Shown in pieces: positions 18,309 to 27,193 of a DNA stretch of 45,986 nt. The notes under the pieces are model-generated. The model was not told the DNA's origin. It did no database searches and saw only the letters and a list, made by a program, of their open reading frames with translations. Each line of letters opens with the position of its first letter. Within the stretch, counting starts at the first letter, position 1. The translations under genes were made by a program, and so were the position numbers. This DNA is from Salinarchaeum sp. (lineage in GTDB: Archaea > Halobacteriota > Halobacteria > Halobacteriales > SKNY01): the NCBI GenBank assembly GCA_007123105.1, contig SKNY01000035.1, positions 1 to 45,986 on the forward strand, given 5' to 3'.

Positions 18309-19306
18309 CGCCGTCGTGGTGCGGTGGGGCCGACCGGGTCGGAAACCCTCTCACTGGGAGCGACGAAATAGCTCACCAGTACGCCAACGATCACCGCAAT
18401 GAGGAGAGTCCCGCTCCAGATGTGAATCGTCCAGGCGATCCCCCAGATAAGTTCGTGGACGAGAAAATACGTACCGAACAGGGCGATCGGGATTATTGAC
18501 CCGAGCAATCGGCACAATAGAACTGGCCGCTGACCCGCCCTACCCAGGACGAGGATGACGTCCGCGGTCAAGCCTGCAACTACCATTGGTACGAGCAATG
18601 CATTTTCCACGCCAAGGGTAAACGGGAGGCCCAAGAGCACGAATGTGACCGTCATCACGCCTGGAGCGAGCGCAAATCGTCGGGCGAGCACCAGCACCAA
18701 CCCGACGGCGAGGACCGTGAAGGCAACGACGCTGAGGACGGCGTGATCTTCGCTGCCACCGGTGGCGATCGGTCCGATAAGCGGATTGCCGTACATGCCG
18801 AAAGCGCCGATGAGCGTCCCGATAAACGCGGCCGAGCAGGCAAGTGGGAACTGGGCACGGAACGACCGTTCCACCCCCCGGAACCAGGCAGATCGTAACG
18901 GGCCGGTCACGAGAAGTGCCCCAGCCACTGCCAGGAGGAGATGTGCCGGGCTTGTTAACGCTTCGAGCCCCGATTCAGCACCAAACGCCCAGTGCCAGAA
19001 GAAATCGACTGGGCCTCCGATCACGAACAACCCAGCACCCAGGAGCGAATACCGATATCCCGTTGGGATAGCCCGGAGGATGCCATCCGAACCCGCAACG
19101 TGTTGTGCGGCGGCAATGATGAACAGGCCCGCAATCATGGCTGTACCGTAGATCGTGATGTGTGGCAACGTGAGAAATCCCTCCTCCTCGAAGCTGATCC
19201 CGGCTGCATGAATTCGAAAATCCCAGATGAGGCCGATCATGAACACCGCACACACGGCGGAATACAGGAGATCGAAACGTCGGTACGGAAACGGTCGCTC
19301 GTCCAT
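18305..19306 (-). CDS. Polytopic membrane protein of unknown function
   Basis: Many hydrophobic helices; polar/His motifs LPHITIYGTAMIAG, DFFWHWAFGAESGLEALTSPAHLLL inside predicted helices. Start set at internal Met 19306 (ORF opens at 19321). Confidence 0.75.
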   Translation of the reverse strand: MDERPFPYRRFDLLYSAVCAVFMIGLIWDFRIHAAGISFEEEGFLTLPHITIYGTAMIAGLFIIAAAQHVAGSDGILRAIPTGYRYSLLGAGLFVIGGPVDFFWHWAFGAESGLEALTSPAHLLLAVAGALLVTGPLRSAWFRGVERSFRAQFPLACSAAFIGTLIGAFGMYGNPLIGPIATGGSEDHAVLSVVAFTVLAVGLVLVLARRFALAPGVMTVTFVLLGLPFTLGVENALLVPMVVAGLTADVILVLGRAGQRPVLLCRLLGSIIPIALFGTYFLVHELIWGIAWTIHIWSGTLLIAVIVGVLVSYFVAPSERVSDPVGPTAPRRR

Positions 19307-19381
19307 GGGTGGATCTATCAATGTTATAATTGATACATGAGATGATCGGATCGGCTCTCGGGACGTACCTTCCGGGCGGCT

Positions 19382-20542
19382 TTACCACTCGGCGACGCTG
19401 CCGTCAGCGTGTCGCCAGATCGGATTGTGCCAGTCGACGTCGGCGTCGACTTGCTCGCGCACGTGCTCCTCGTCAATCTCGATCCCGAGTCCCGGATCGT
19501 CCGGGATCGTGGCGTACCCGTCTTCATATGCGAAGATGGTCGGATCTGCTAGATAGTCGAGTACGTCGCTGGTCTGATTGTAATGAATCCCAAGGCTCTG
19601 TTCTTGGATCAACACATTCGGGGTGCAGGCGTCCACTTGCAGTGACGACGCGAGCGCGATGGGTCCGAGTGGACAATGAGGTGCCACTGACACGTCGTAC
19701 GCCTCGGCCATGGTTGCGATCTTTTTAACTTCCGAGATTCCGCCTGCATGTGACAAATCTGGTTGGATGATGTCGACAATTCCCTGTTCGAACAGACTCT
19801 TGTAATCCCAGCGCGAGAACATCCGCTCGCCGGTTGCGATGGGGATCGACGTGTGTCGGGCCACCTCCGGCAGCGCATCATTATGCTCTGGGAGCACGGG
19901 CTCTTCGATGAACAACGGATCGTATGGTTCGAGTGCCACCGCGAGGCGTTTGGCCATTGTCTTGGTGGCACGACCGTGCAAATCGACACCGACGTCAATG
20001 TTCTCACCGACGGCCTCCCGAACTTGTGCGAGGCGGTCCGCAGCGGCAGCGACCGACGCGGGATCGTCAACTCGTTCGAGCATTGGCGTTGCATTCATTT
20101 TGACCGCCGAAAATCCCTCTTCGACCTTCCGGGCAGCCTCCTCGGCGACGGCGTCCGGCTCGTCGCCACCGATCCACGAGTAGACGCGCACACGTTCCCT
20201 GGCGCGCCCACCCAACAGTTCATACACCGGGCATCCGAGGCGCTGACCCTTGATGTCCCAGAGTGCCTGATCGATACCGGCGATCGCTGACATTAACACC
20301 GGGCCGCCGCGATAGAAACCGCCCCGATACATCGCCTGCCAATGGTCCTCGATGGGTGCTGGATCCTTGCCGAGCAGGTAGGAATCAAGCAGTTCTTCGA
20401 CGGCGGTCCGAACCGTCCGGGCACGACCTTCTACAACTGGTTCCCCCCAGCCGACGAGGCCGTCGCTCGTTTCTAGCCGGAGGAACAACCAGCGCGGCGG
20501 GACCGCGAAGAGCTCGTAATCGGCGATCGTTGCGCCGCTCAT
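19382..20542 (-). CDS. Enolase superfamily, D-galactonate dehydratase (DgoD)-like
   Basis: YELFAVPPRWLFLRLET, VGVDLHGRATKTMAKRLA, FIEEPVLPEHN, IATGERMFSRWDYK, VAPHCPLGPIALASSLQVD. Confidence 0.87.
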   Translation of the reverse strand: MSGATIADYELFAVPPRWLFLRLETSDGLVGWGEPVVEGRARTVRTAVEELLDSYLLGKDPAPIEDHWQAMYRGGFYRGGPVLMSAIAGIDQALWDIKGQRLGCPVYELLGGRARERVRVYSWIGGDEPDAVAEEAARKVEEGFSAVKMNATPMLERVDDPASVAAAADRLAQVREAVGENIDVGVDLHGRATKTMAKRLAVALEPYDPLFIEEPVLPEHNDALPEVARHTSIPIATGERMFSRWDYKSLFEQGIVDIIQPDLSHAGGISEVKKIATMAEAYDVSVAPHCPLGPIALASSLQVDACTPNVLIQEQSLGIHYNQTSDVLDYLADPTIFAYEDGYATIPDDPGLGIEIDEEHVREQVDADVDWHNPIWRHADGSVAEW

Positions 20543-20623
20543 CGTTGATTCTCCTCACTCCTCGAAGGTTCCATATGATCGGCTCTCCCTGGACCTGATT
20601 CAAGATGTCGATGTCGGTAACGA

Positions 20624-21601
20624 CTACAGCGCGGCAAGCATGCCCTTGAGATAGCCGACCGTGTACCCGCGGCCGGCGGCCCACGGGTCGTCACAGTTCA
20701 TCGTCGGCACGTGATCGGGAATCATTACTCCCGAGAACCCAACGTCATTGAATGCCTGGATCACAGCCCATTCGTCGTAGTTACTCGACTCCTCATCAAG
20801 GAACGTTTCGTGAAATCGCGGTACTGTGCCGGCAACATCCCGGAAATGAACGTACGTGATCTCGTCGCGTGGACCGAAATACTCGATGACTTCGATTACA
20901 TCCTCACCCATTTCAGAGAACACACCTAATCCGAATTCGATGCCGTGATTGGGCGAGTCGACCAGATCCATAGCGCGTTTGTAATTGTCGAAACTACGGA
21001 ATAAACGGGGGATACCGCCCAGTGATTCGACCGGCGGATCATCCGGATGAACGCACATTGTGACCCCAGCCTCTTCGGCTACCGGAATCAGGCGTTCGAG
21101 AAAATACTCGTAATTCTCCCATAACTCCGCTTCAGTGTACGTGCGATCGTGGGTCTGCGGTGCATCCTGTAACTGTTCGTGATCGTAGGCTCTTGCTTCG
21201 GCTCCACCGCGGACTGGATAAGTCCTCGAACTGCTCCAGACTAGATTCGGCATCCAGTTGTACCCGAGAATCGGGATGTCCGCCCGGCCGAGATTTCGAA
21301 TCGTCGTTTCAAGGCCGTCGAGTTGGTCCTCCCGACGAGGGCCATCAAGCATCACGTCCTCATAAAAGTCGAGCGGGACGTTTTCGATCGCGGCGAGCCG
21401 CAGTCCGGCGTCCTCGACACGGTTTCGTAACTGGACAAGCTCCTGGAGATCCCACGATGACTCCCCGGAAAGCGGCACGTCGGCGGCCTTACCGGCAAAG
21501 TTGAAGATCACATCCTCGATGCCGAGCTGGGCGATAAATCGCAACTGGTCGCGGGATGGGTCACGTAGCTGGCCGATGCCGACACGCATAGTTTCGGTCA
21601 T
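20624..21601 (-). CDS. uxuA: Mannonate dehydratase (UxuA family) paralog
   Basis: IPILGYNWMPNLVWSSSRTYPVRGGA, VTMCVHPDDPPVES, DSPNHGIEFGLGVFSEMG, ITYVHFRDVAGT, MIPDHVPTM. Confidence 0.87.
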   Translation of the reverse strand: MTETMRVGIGQLRDPSRDQLRFIAQLGIEDVIFNFAGKAADVPLSGESSWDLQELVQLRNRVEDAGLRLAAIENVPLDFYEDVMLDGPRREDQLDGLETTIRNLGRADIPILGYNWMPNLVWSSSRTYPVRGGAEARAYDHEQLQDAPQTHDRTYTEAELWENYEYFLERLIPVAEEAGVTMCVHPDDPPVESLGGIPRLFRSFDNYKRAMDLVDSPNHGIEFGLGVFSEMGEDVIEVIEYFGPRDEITYVHFRDVAGTVPRFHETFLDEESSNYDEWAVIQAFNDVGFSGVMIPDHVPTMNCDDPWAAGRGYTVGYLKGMLAAL

Positions 21602-21623
21602 GCACGCTCATGGCCACAACCAG

Positions 21624-21631
21624 TACTTAAA
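21624..21631 (-). promoter_or_regulatory. TATA-box candidate (minus strand TTTAAGTA), leaderless promoter of uxuA paralog 2
   Basis: Centred about 27 nt upstream of the minus-strand ATG at 21601; a similar TTAAGTA box lies about 26 nt upstream of uxuA paralog 1 (12861). Confidence 0.5.
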
Positions 21632-21665
21632 CGTATGTGAACAAAGAACGAACGCGTCCGTCGGA

Positions 21666-23642
21666 CTACCGTTCGTCCTCGGGGACGTAGCGTAATCCGC
21701 CGTTGTACCAGATCCGGTCCTCGTGGCGCTGGATCCACGCCGGCGGGTTCTCCTCGGGGAGATCAACGTGCCACGCGTTGTCGTTGAAGACGAACTGTTG
21801 TGTCGATGCGGTAACCGGCGAGCGCACGACGATCGTGTTTGCAACCCACCCGAGTCGGTCGACCAGGTTTTGGTATGCATCCGGATCGACGGTCACGGCA
21901 AGCCGATCGGCCATCGCGCGGGTGTCGTAGGATTCCCAATCGTCATGATCTGCGTCCGGCTCGCCCATTGGCGGAGCTTCGACTGTTTCGGGGAGGTTGT
22001 TGTTCCATGCAGTCCAGGAGAGGTTTGATTCACCGAAAATGGTGTCGTACACCCATTCGGGGACGAGACCACCGATGTAATCCGATTCGACTCGCCACGG
22101 ATCGTCGCCCGGACGGTCGGTCACCATACTCGCCGTAATGCCCCACTCTTCGAGATCAGAGAACCAGTCAGATCCGAGATCGCCGACATAGCCCATCCAG
22201 TCGAAGCCACCGATCGTCAGATCGATTGCCTCACCTGCAGTTTGACCGCCTCCATCCTCTTGCATGGTCCAGAATCCATCTGCATTGCGTTCGAAGCCGC
22301 CGAGTTCCATCTCTGCCTCGGCCTGATCCCAGTCGGCATCGAGGTCGCCGTAATCCAGCATGGAGTCCGTGACGGTGTCACTATGCCAGCTATGGAACCG
22401 ATCATCCGTGAGGAACGGATGGCCACCAACCTGGGGGAGCGATCCGACATCTTCCCAATCGGTCGGTCTGGTGGCCCAGATCCACGCCCGGCGGAAATAG
22501 GGATTACTGGTGGGTGGTACTTCGGCATTCATATTCCAGCCCCACGTGTCAAACTCGCGCTGGAACTCGACGAGCTTAGTGGGGAAGTCGTACTCCTCGT
22601 CGGGGTCGTAGGACGTGAACGATTTCTCCTCGGCCAGGAATAATTCTTCGCGGGTCGGATCACGTTCCTCACGGGAGATAAACCGGAGTTTTTCGTAATT
22701 CAGTTCATCCGTCTTATATCGCGTAATCCCGTTCCGCTCCGGGATGAGTTCGAGCTCCCAATAATCCTCACCAACATCTCCGATACTGCCGTCGAGTCGG
22801 AATTCGAAGGGAATCTGGAAGTGATGAACGATTTCCTCGTCCGTCTCGATCCGGACGTCACCGAGATCGTCGCGAATCTCTCCGATGGCGTCCATGTCAC
22901 CCCCGGTGTCCTCGAACTGATCGAGCCAGGGTCGCGTAAAGTCGGTGCTCGACTGAATGTTTTCACGATCCATCGTCTGGGTAAGTGCCCAGTCCTCGGT
23001 CCAGGTATCAGCTAGTGAAAATCGCATCCGGAAGTCATCGAGCAGTTCGCGGGCGATGATGTTCGGCTGCCAGTCGAGGTCATCGCCGCCATTATGCCAG
23101 TCACGAAGTTCCCACAACGTTGCCAGGTCGTGGGCGTCGAGGACCTTGTCACTCCACCAAACGATGTCCTCGCGGAGTTTGACCTCGAGAATACCCGGGG
23201 AATAGTCCCAGTCCTCGATAACCTCGCCGTAGTACTGGAGGTCACCGAATGAACGACCAACCAACGAATATTGGTGTCGATCGTCGTTCACCCACCGGGC
23301 GAGCGCTTCACCGTTCCAACCAGCGGCGTACTGGGCATCTGCGGGATGTGGCTCGCCGGTAATGTGAATGGCCGCGACGTCGTGGCGGACGATTTCCTCG
23401 ACATCGTCCGCATCATCAGCATCATCAGCATCGTCGTCATCAGTGACGACCGTATCGTCGGTGTCGTCGGTATCGTCGGTATCGTCGACGTCATCCACAT
23501 CATCGGTATCGTCACTGACGTCATCGGGAGTATCATCTCCCAGACACCCGGCAACGACCCCGGTACCAACAGCACCCGTTGTGAGCAAAAATCGGCGGCG
23601 GTCGGTTCCTAGTACTCGTCGATCGGTGGTACGTCGTACCAT
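21666..23642 (-). CDS. Tat/lipoprotein extracellular solute-binding protein (peptide/oligosaccharide SBP-like) with Asp/Thr-rich linker
   Basis: TDRRRFLLTTGAVGTGVVAGCLGDD signal/lipobox, DDTDDVDDVDDTDDTDDTDDT linker, YSPGILEVKLREDIVWWSDKVLDAHDLAT typical of family-5 SBPs. Confidence 0.8.
   Translation of the reverse strand: MVRRTTDRRVLGTDRRRFLLTTGAVGTGVVAGCLGDDTPDDVSDDTDDVDDVDDTDDTDDTDDTVVTDDDDADDADDADDVEEIVRHDVAAIHITGEPHPADAQYAAGWNGEALARWVNDDRHQYSLVGRSFGDLQYYGEVIEDWDYSPGILEVKLREDIVWWSDKVLDAHDLATLWELRDWHNGGDDLDWQPNIIARELLDDFRMRFSLADTWTEDWALTQTMDRENIQSSTDFTRPWLDQFEDTGGDMDAIGEIRDDLGDVRIETDEEIVHHFQIPFEFRLDGSIGDVGEDYWELELIPERNGITRYKTDELNYEKLRFISREERDPTREELFLAEEKSFTSYDPDEEYDFPTKLVEFQREFDTWGWNMNAEVPPTSNPYFRRAWIWATRPTDWEDVGSLPQVGGHPFLTDDRFHSWHSDTVTDSMLDYGDLDADWDQAEAEMELGGFERNADGFWTMQEDGGGQTAGEAIDLTIGGFDWMGYVGDLGSDWFSDLEEWGITASMVTDRPGDDPWRVESDYIGGLVPEWVYDTIFGESNLSWTAWNNNLPETVEAPPMGEPDADHDDWESYDTRAMADRLAVTVDPDAYQNLVDRLGWVANTIVVRSPVTASTQQFVFNDNAWHVDLPEENPPAWIQRHEDRIWYNGGLRYVPEDER
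23403..23530. repeat. Imperfect 3/9-nt tandem repeats (TCGTCGGTA/ATCATCAGC units) inside SBP coding sequence
   Basis: e.g. TATCGTCGG TGTCGTCGG TATCGTCGG TATCGTCGA; encodes the Asp/Thr/Val linker of the minus-strand SBP. Confidence 0.8.
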
Positions 23643-23902
23643 AACTGAATGAGTTCTTCTGTTTTAATTAAGCGTTTCTAAATTCGTGGAGAATAGTCCC
23701 TTAATTACACACAGACGTACACTGACTGATCGTTTAGTCCTCTATACGACCAATTGAATTTGCATTGGATAACTTTTATCCGATCATATAGTGCTACTCA
23801 AAATATCGGTGTTAATAGATGTTCGTACATGAAAATCCCATACCTATACTACAACACTATCGAAATGGAAAGCCACAGGCCATGGTCAATACCCAGCGTT
23901 GT

Positions 23903-25636
23903 TTATAACAGCGTTGGGTCATTAGCCTGACCGGTCGCATACGCATCGACGGCCCGGACTCGATCGACTGCAGCGGAGAGTGCTTGGGCATACGTAGACG
24001 AGCCAGGATCGGTCAATGCCGATTCGAGCCGGGGTACCGCTTCTAAGCGTCCCTCCCGTTCGGCTTTCGCCAGTCGAATGATCACATCATCCGGATCGTA
24101 GAAGGACGAATCAGATGTCTCCGCCTGTACACAGGCTTCGGCTAACGAGCGTACGCGTGTCGGACGTTCGTCGACCCATGATAGAAATCGATCGATCCAT
24201 GAAACGAACTCTTCTGCATCTGCACGGAGTGTATGCCACCGTTGACGGTTTCGCGGGAGGTATGCACTGATGTGGTCGGCCAGCACATCAGCATCGACAT
24301 CCTGAAGCGAATCGGGCTGTCGTTTTGATCGAGCGGCTAGTATCGTGGCTGCCTGCCGATGTTGTCGATCTGTACCGAGATGATCATTCGCCACGGCGTA
24401 GCTCAGTACCCCGGCCGCAAACGCAATCCGTTCGTTTGCATGCGCACGACGATATGCGAACCGATCACGAGGCGGCTCGAGAACGTCACTCAACCAGTCA
24501 CCTGGCTTCCCGATCGCTCCGACGTGCATCGCGTCAGGATCCTCGGCAAGAATTGTTTGCGTCCGCTCGGATATTGTATCATCCCGCATGGAGATTAGGC
24601 GAACATCCTCCACCAACGCGATCCACGCAATGGGGAGATCAGTAATCGTTCGGGGGTTGGCTACGACGTTTTGATGAGGCTCGAACGCCTCCTCGGATCT
24701 CCATGCGATCCCTGCGACCCTCGCAGCCTCCATATGTTTGATTTTGCCGGTAAATAATGCACTCGCGGTGCAGAGATACTCATAACACTTGGCTAGACAT
24801 GTGGCATATTGGCTTTCCCCCGGGTTCTTGAGGAGCGCTTCGAGGTCCGGCGTCCTCCTTTCGTTGGCCTGGATTCCCCGTGCGAGGTCGATGATCGGAT
24901 CGTCGGCCAGGTAGAATTGGGGTTCGTTAATAAACTGATCCATGTGCCACGGATCCGGCTCGAAGTATGCTTCTGCATACCACCGTATCGGGTAATCCGG
25001 CGTTTGACGTTCGCTAAGAATCCGATCAACGGTTCCGGTATCAAACATCCCTTGTAGGTCCACAACGCACTCATAGCAGCTGGCGAGCTCCGCCATCCAT
25101 TTGTATCGGAACAGTGGCTCGACGTTTTGGACATCCACAGCGTTTGATGCCTGATGGCTTCCCATCGAGACTTCGAACATGCCGGGAGGAAACGTCTCAT
25201 CCTGCCCCGCGTAAATCTCGCGAAAGAGGACCGAATCATGATATATCTTGGATAGTTTTTTGGGAGCCCCGCCGTCGACCCGCGGATAGAGCAATCGATT
25301 TGTCGTGTCCTCGTACTGTTTGTACTCTGGATCGACGTGTCGAAAGATTGGTTTGAAGTGACGGTCGGTAGCCCGATGTGTCCACCATCCCAGCACGAAT
25401 GCGAACTCGCGTTCGAAGGCGGGATCACCGGCTCTGCGATCCCAAGTAGCGCGTGCCTTCCGCACCCCGGGAATGATGTTGTTAGCGTTGCCTCGCGAGA
25501 GCGCGCCCATTCGGCCTGCAGTGTGGTGTTCAGCCAGTACGGTCGTCACTTCCGGACAAAGGAGGTTGTCATCGACCGCGATCGCGATGCGACGGCAATC
25601 GTCAAAGGCTGCGAGATGGGTGATCTGTTCCGACAT
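23903..25636 (-). CDS. 577-aa protein, zinc-dependent phospholipase C/P1-nuclease-like fold suspected, internally duplicated
   Basis: ITHLAAFDDCRRIAI...AEHHTAGRMGALSRG...FVLGWWTHRATDRHFKPIFRH in the N half; second half repeats the pattern in degenerate form (see findings). Confidence 0.6.
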   Translation of the reverse strand: MSEQITHLAAFDDCRRIAIAVDDNLLCPEVTTVLAEHHTAGRMGALSRGNANNIIPGVRKARATWDRRAGDPAFEREFAFVLGWWTHRATDRHFKPIFRHVDPEYKQYEDTTNRLLYPRVDGGAPKKLSKIYHDSVLFREIYAGQDETFPPGMFEVSMGSHQASNAVDVQNVEPLFRYKWMAELASCYECVVDLQGMFDTGTVDRILSERQTPDYPIRWYAEAYFEPDPWHMDQFINEPQFYLADDPIIDLARGIQANERRTPDLEALLKNPGESQYATCLAKCYEYLCTASALFTGKIKHMEAARVAGIAWRSEEAFEPHQNVVANPRTITDLPIAWIALVEDVRLISMRDDTISERTQTILAEDPDAMHVGAIGKPGDWLSDVLEPPRDRFAYRRAHANERIAFAAGVLSYAVANDHLGTDRQHRQAATILAARSKRQPDSLQDVDADVLADHISAYLPRNRQRWHTLRADAEEFVSWIDRFLSWVDERPTRVRSLAEACVQAETSDSSFYDPDDVIIRLAKAEREGRLEAVPRLESALTDPGSSTYAQALSAAVDRVRAVDAYATGQANDPTLL

Positions 25637-25712
25637 CGATTGGCGAGACGAACAATCGTGGAGGTTAAAATTGTGTGTCTTTCTGTTGCCAGCTGATCAG
25701 CGTGAAAAGATT

Positions 25713-25739
25713 GGGTGTGAGGGAAATGCCCCCACACCC
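25713..25739. repeat. GC-rich inverted repeat/hairpin GGGTGTGaGGG-aaatg-CCCcCACACCC
   Basis: 10 of 11 complementary positions around a 5-nt loop, in the upstream region of the 577-aa gene (minus strand); GTTGCCAG occurs on both sides. Confidence 0.5.
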
Positions 25740-26289
25740 AGTTGCCAGGAAACGTGACGGCGGGTGTGTTCCGTCAATCGGTCTCCCCGTGTGGCGGGTC
25801 GACCATCTGTGACGAATGAGTCCATAAATATATAGATGTCGGTACCGGTGGAACACCGACCAATCGGCCGTTGAAGAGGGTTCATGCCAAGTTGACTAAC
25901 TCCCTAGTGATTGCTATAACCCATCTTATTAATTGCGGGCGTGGACAAATTCCGCGCATATTCGCCCGTTATTCGGTGGTATTGATCATCTTGTACTGAT
26001 TGCAGAAACCATGACTGCAACAGAATCGAAATTCGACAGTTCAGTACGTGAGTAGTTAAGTTGATGTGAGCTGATTGACGTATTCTACTTCTGTCGCCCA
26101 ATGTTCCTGCCGGAGTAAAGTAGGGAGAGATACGTTCGACCGTGAATACCACACACGTTCGGCCTGACTGAACAATATCAAAAATATAAACATATTTCTA
26201 AATTCCTCCATCGTTCCTTATACCTGGTGGGTTCTACATTATTCGAACTTATCTCTATGAAATCAATGAAAGTTGGTGTTCGGTTCCAT

Positions 26290-26303
26290 CGAACATCTGT
26301 TCG
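26290..26303. promoter_or_regulatory. Palindrome CGAACA-tc-TGTTCG upstream of iclR-1
   Basis: 6-bp perfect arms; the 9-mer GAACATCTG recurs at 26325-26333 before the ATG at 26345. Confidence 0.4.
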
Positions 26304-26344
26304 TACTCGGTAGGTTTAATCATAGAACATCTGAACGGAACACC

Positions 26345-27133
26345 ATGACTTCTGACGACATCGTCACCGTATCTGCGACCGAGACGAGCCTGCGGATCGT
26401 CGAAGGCATTCATGATCTCCAGGGAGCAGGGATCTCCGAACTTGCACGCCACCTGGACCTTCCGAAAAGTACCGTTCATAATCACGTCAGAACGCTCTAC
26501 GATGCGGAGTATCTAGTCACGAATGACGGAGACTACGATCTCGGACTCAGATTTCTCGAGTTCGGCGATTATGTCCGGAAATACCACCAATTCATTCAGA
26601 TCGGGAGTTCGGAGGCCGAAAAGCTGGCAGAACAGACGGGCGAACGAGTGAACCTCACGGTAGAAGAGCACGGACGGGGCGTCTATGTGTTCAAAGCAAA
26701 CGGCTCTGAGGCGGTCCATATGGACACGTATGCCGGTAAACGTGTCCCTCTTCATGCGACAGCCTTCGGAAAGGCAATACTCTCCCAATGTCCGGCAACT
26801 TTCGTCGATGATATTATTGACCGACATGGGCTGCCTTCGCTTACGTCCCAAACAATCACTGATGCCGATGAGTTACACGCACAACTCGAGATGATCGACG
26901 AGCAGGGATATGCCGTCGATCAGGAAGAACGGCTCGAGGGCGTTAGCTGTGTGGCTGCCCCCATTGTCGTTGAGGGTGAGGTCCGGAGCGCAATTAGCGT
27001 CTCGGGTCCCAAGAGCAGGATCCAAGGCGATGCGCTTGGTACCGAGCTCCCGGATCTCGTGACGAACGCCGCGGAGGTCGTCCGTATTAATATCACCTAC
27101 GCCGACCAGAACACCTTCGACACGTCCTGGTAA
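26345..27133 (+). CDS. IclR family transcriptional regulator
   Basis: wHTH SLRIVEGIHDLQGAGISELARHLDLPKSTVHNHVRTL; effector domain AGKRVPLHATAFGKAILSQCP, CVAAPIVVEGEVRSAISVSGP. Confidence 0.93.
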   Translation: MTSDDIVTVSATETSLRIVEGIHDLQGAGISELARHLDLPKSTVHNHVRTLYDAEYLVTNDGDYDLGLRFLEFGDYVRKYHQFIQIGSSEAEKLAEQTGERVNLTVEEHGRGVYVFKANGSEAVHMDTYAGKRVPLHATAFGKAILSQCPATFVDDIIDRHGLPSLTSQTITDADELHAQLEMIDEQGYAVDQEERLEGVSCVAAPIVVEGEVRSAISVSGPKSRIQGDALGTELPDLVTNAAEVVRINITYADQNTFDTSW

Positions 27134-27134
27134 G

Positions 27135-27156
27135 TTTCACACGATACCGTGTGAAA
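27135..27156. promoter_or_regulatory. Perfect inverted repeat TTTCACACG-atac-CGTGTGAAA between iclR-1 and rdfA-like gene
   Basis: 9-bp perfect arms, 4-nt centre, starts 2 nt after the iclR stop and ends 37 nt before the next ATG. Confidence 0.55.
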
Positions 27157-27193
27157 TCGATGAGATCATAGCTGAGTAGTTGAAGGTCGTCTC

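Noticed and set aside
23403-23530. Repeat cluster considered as a CRISPR array
   Set aside because: Repeat unit is 3-9 nt, without 24-40-nt repeats or unique spacers, and lies in frame inside a CDS.
27135-27156. Intrinsic (rho-independent-type) terminator after iclR-1
   Set aside because: No T-tract follows the hairpin, and archaeal termination relies on T-runs; the operator hypothesis is preferred though not proven.
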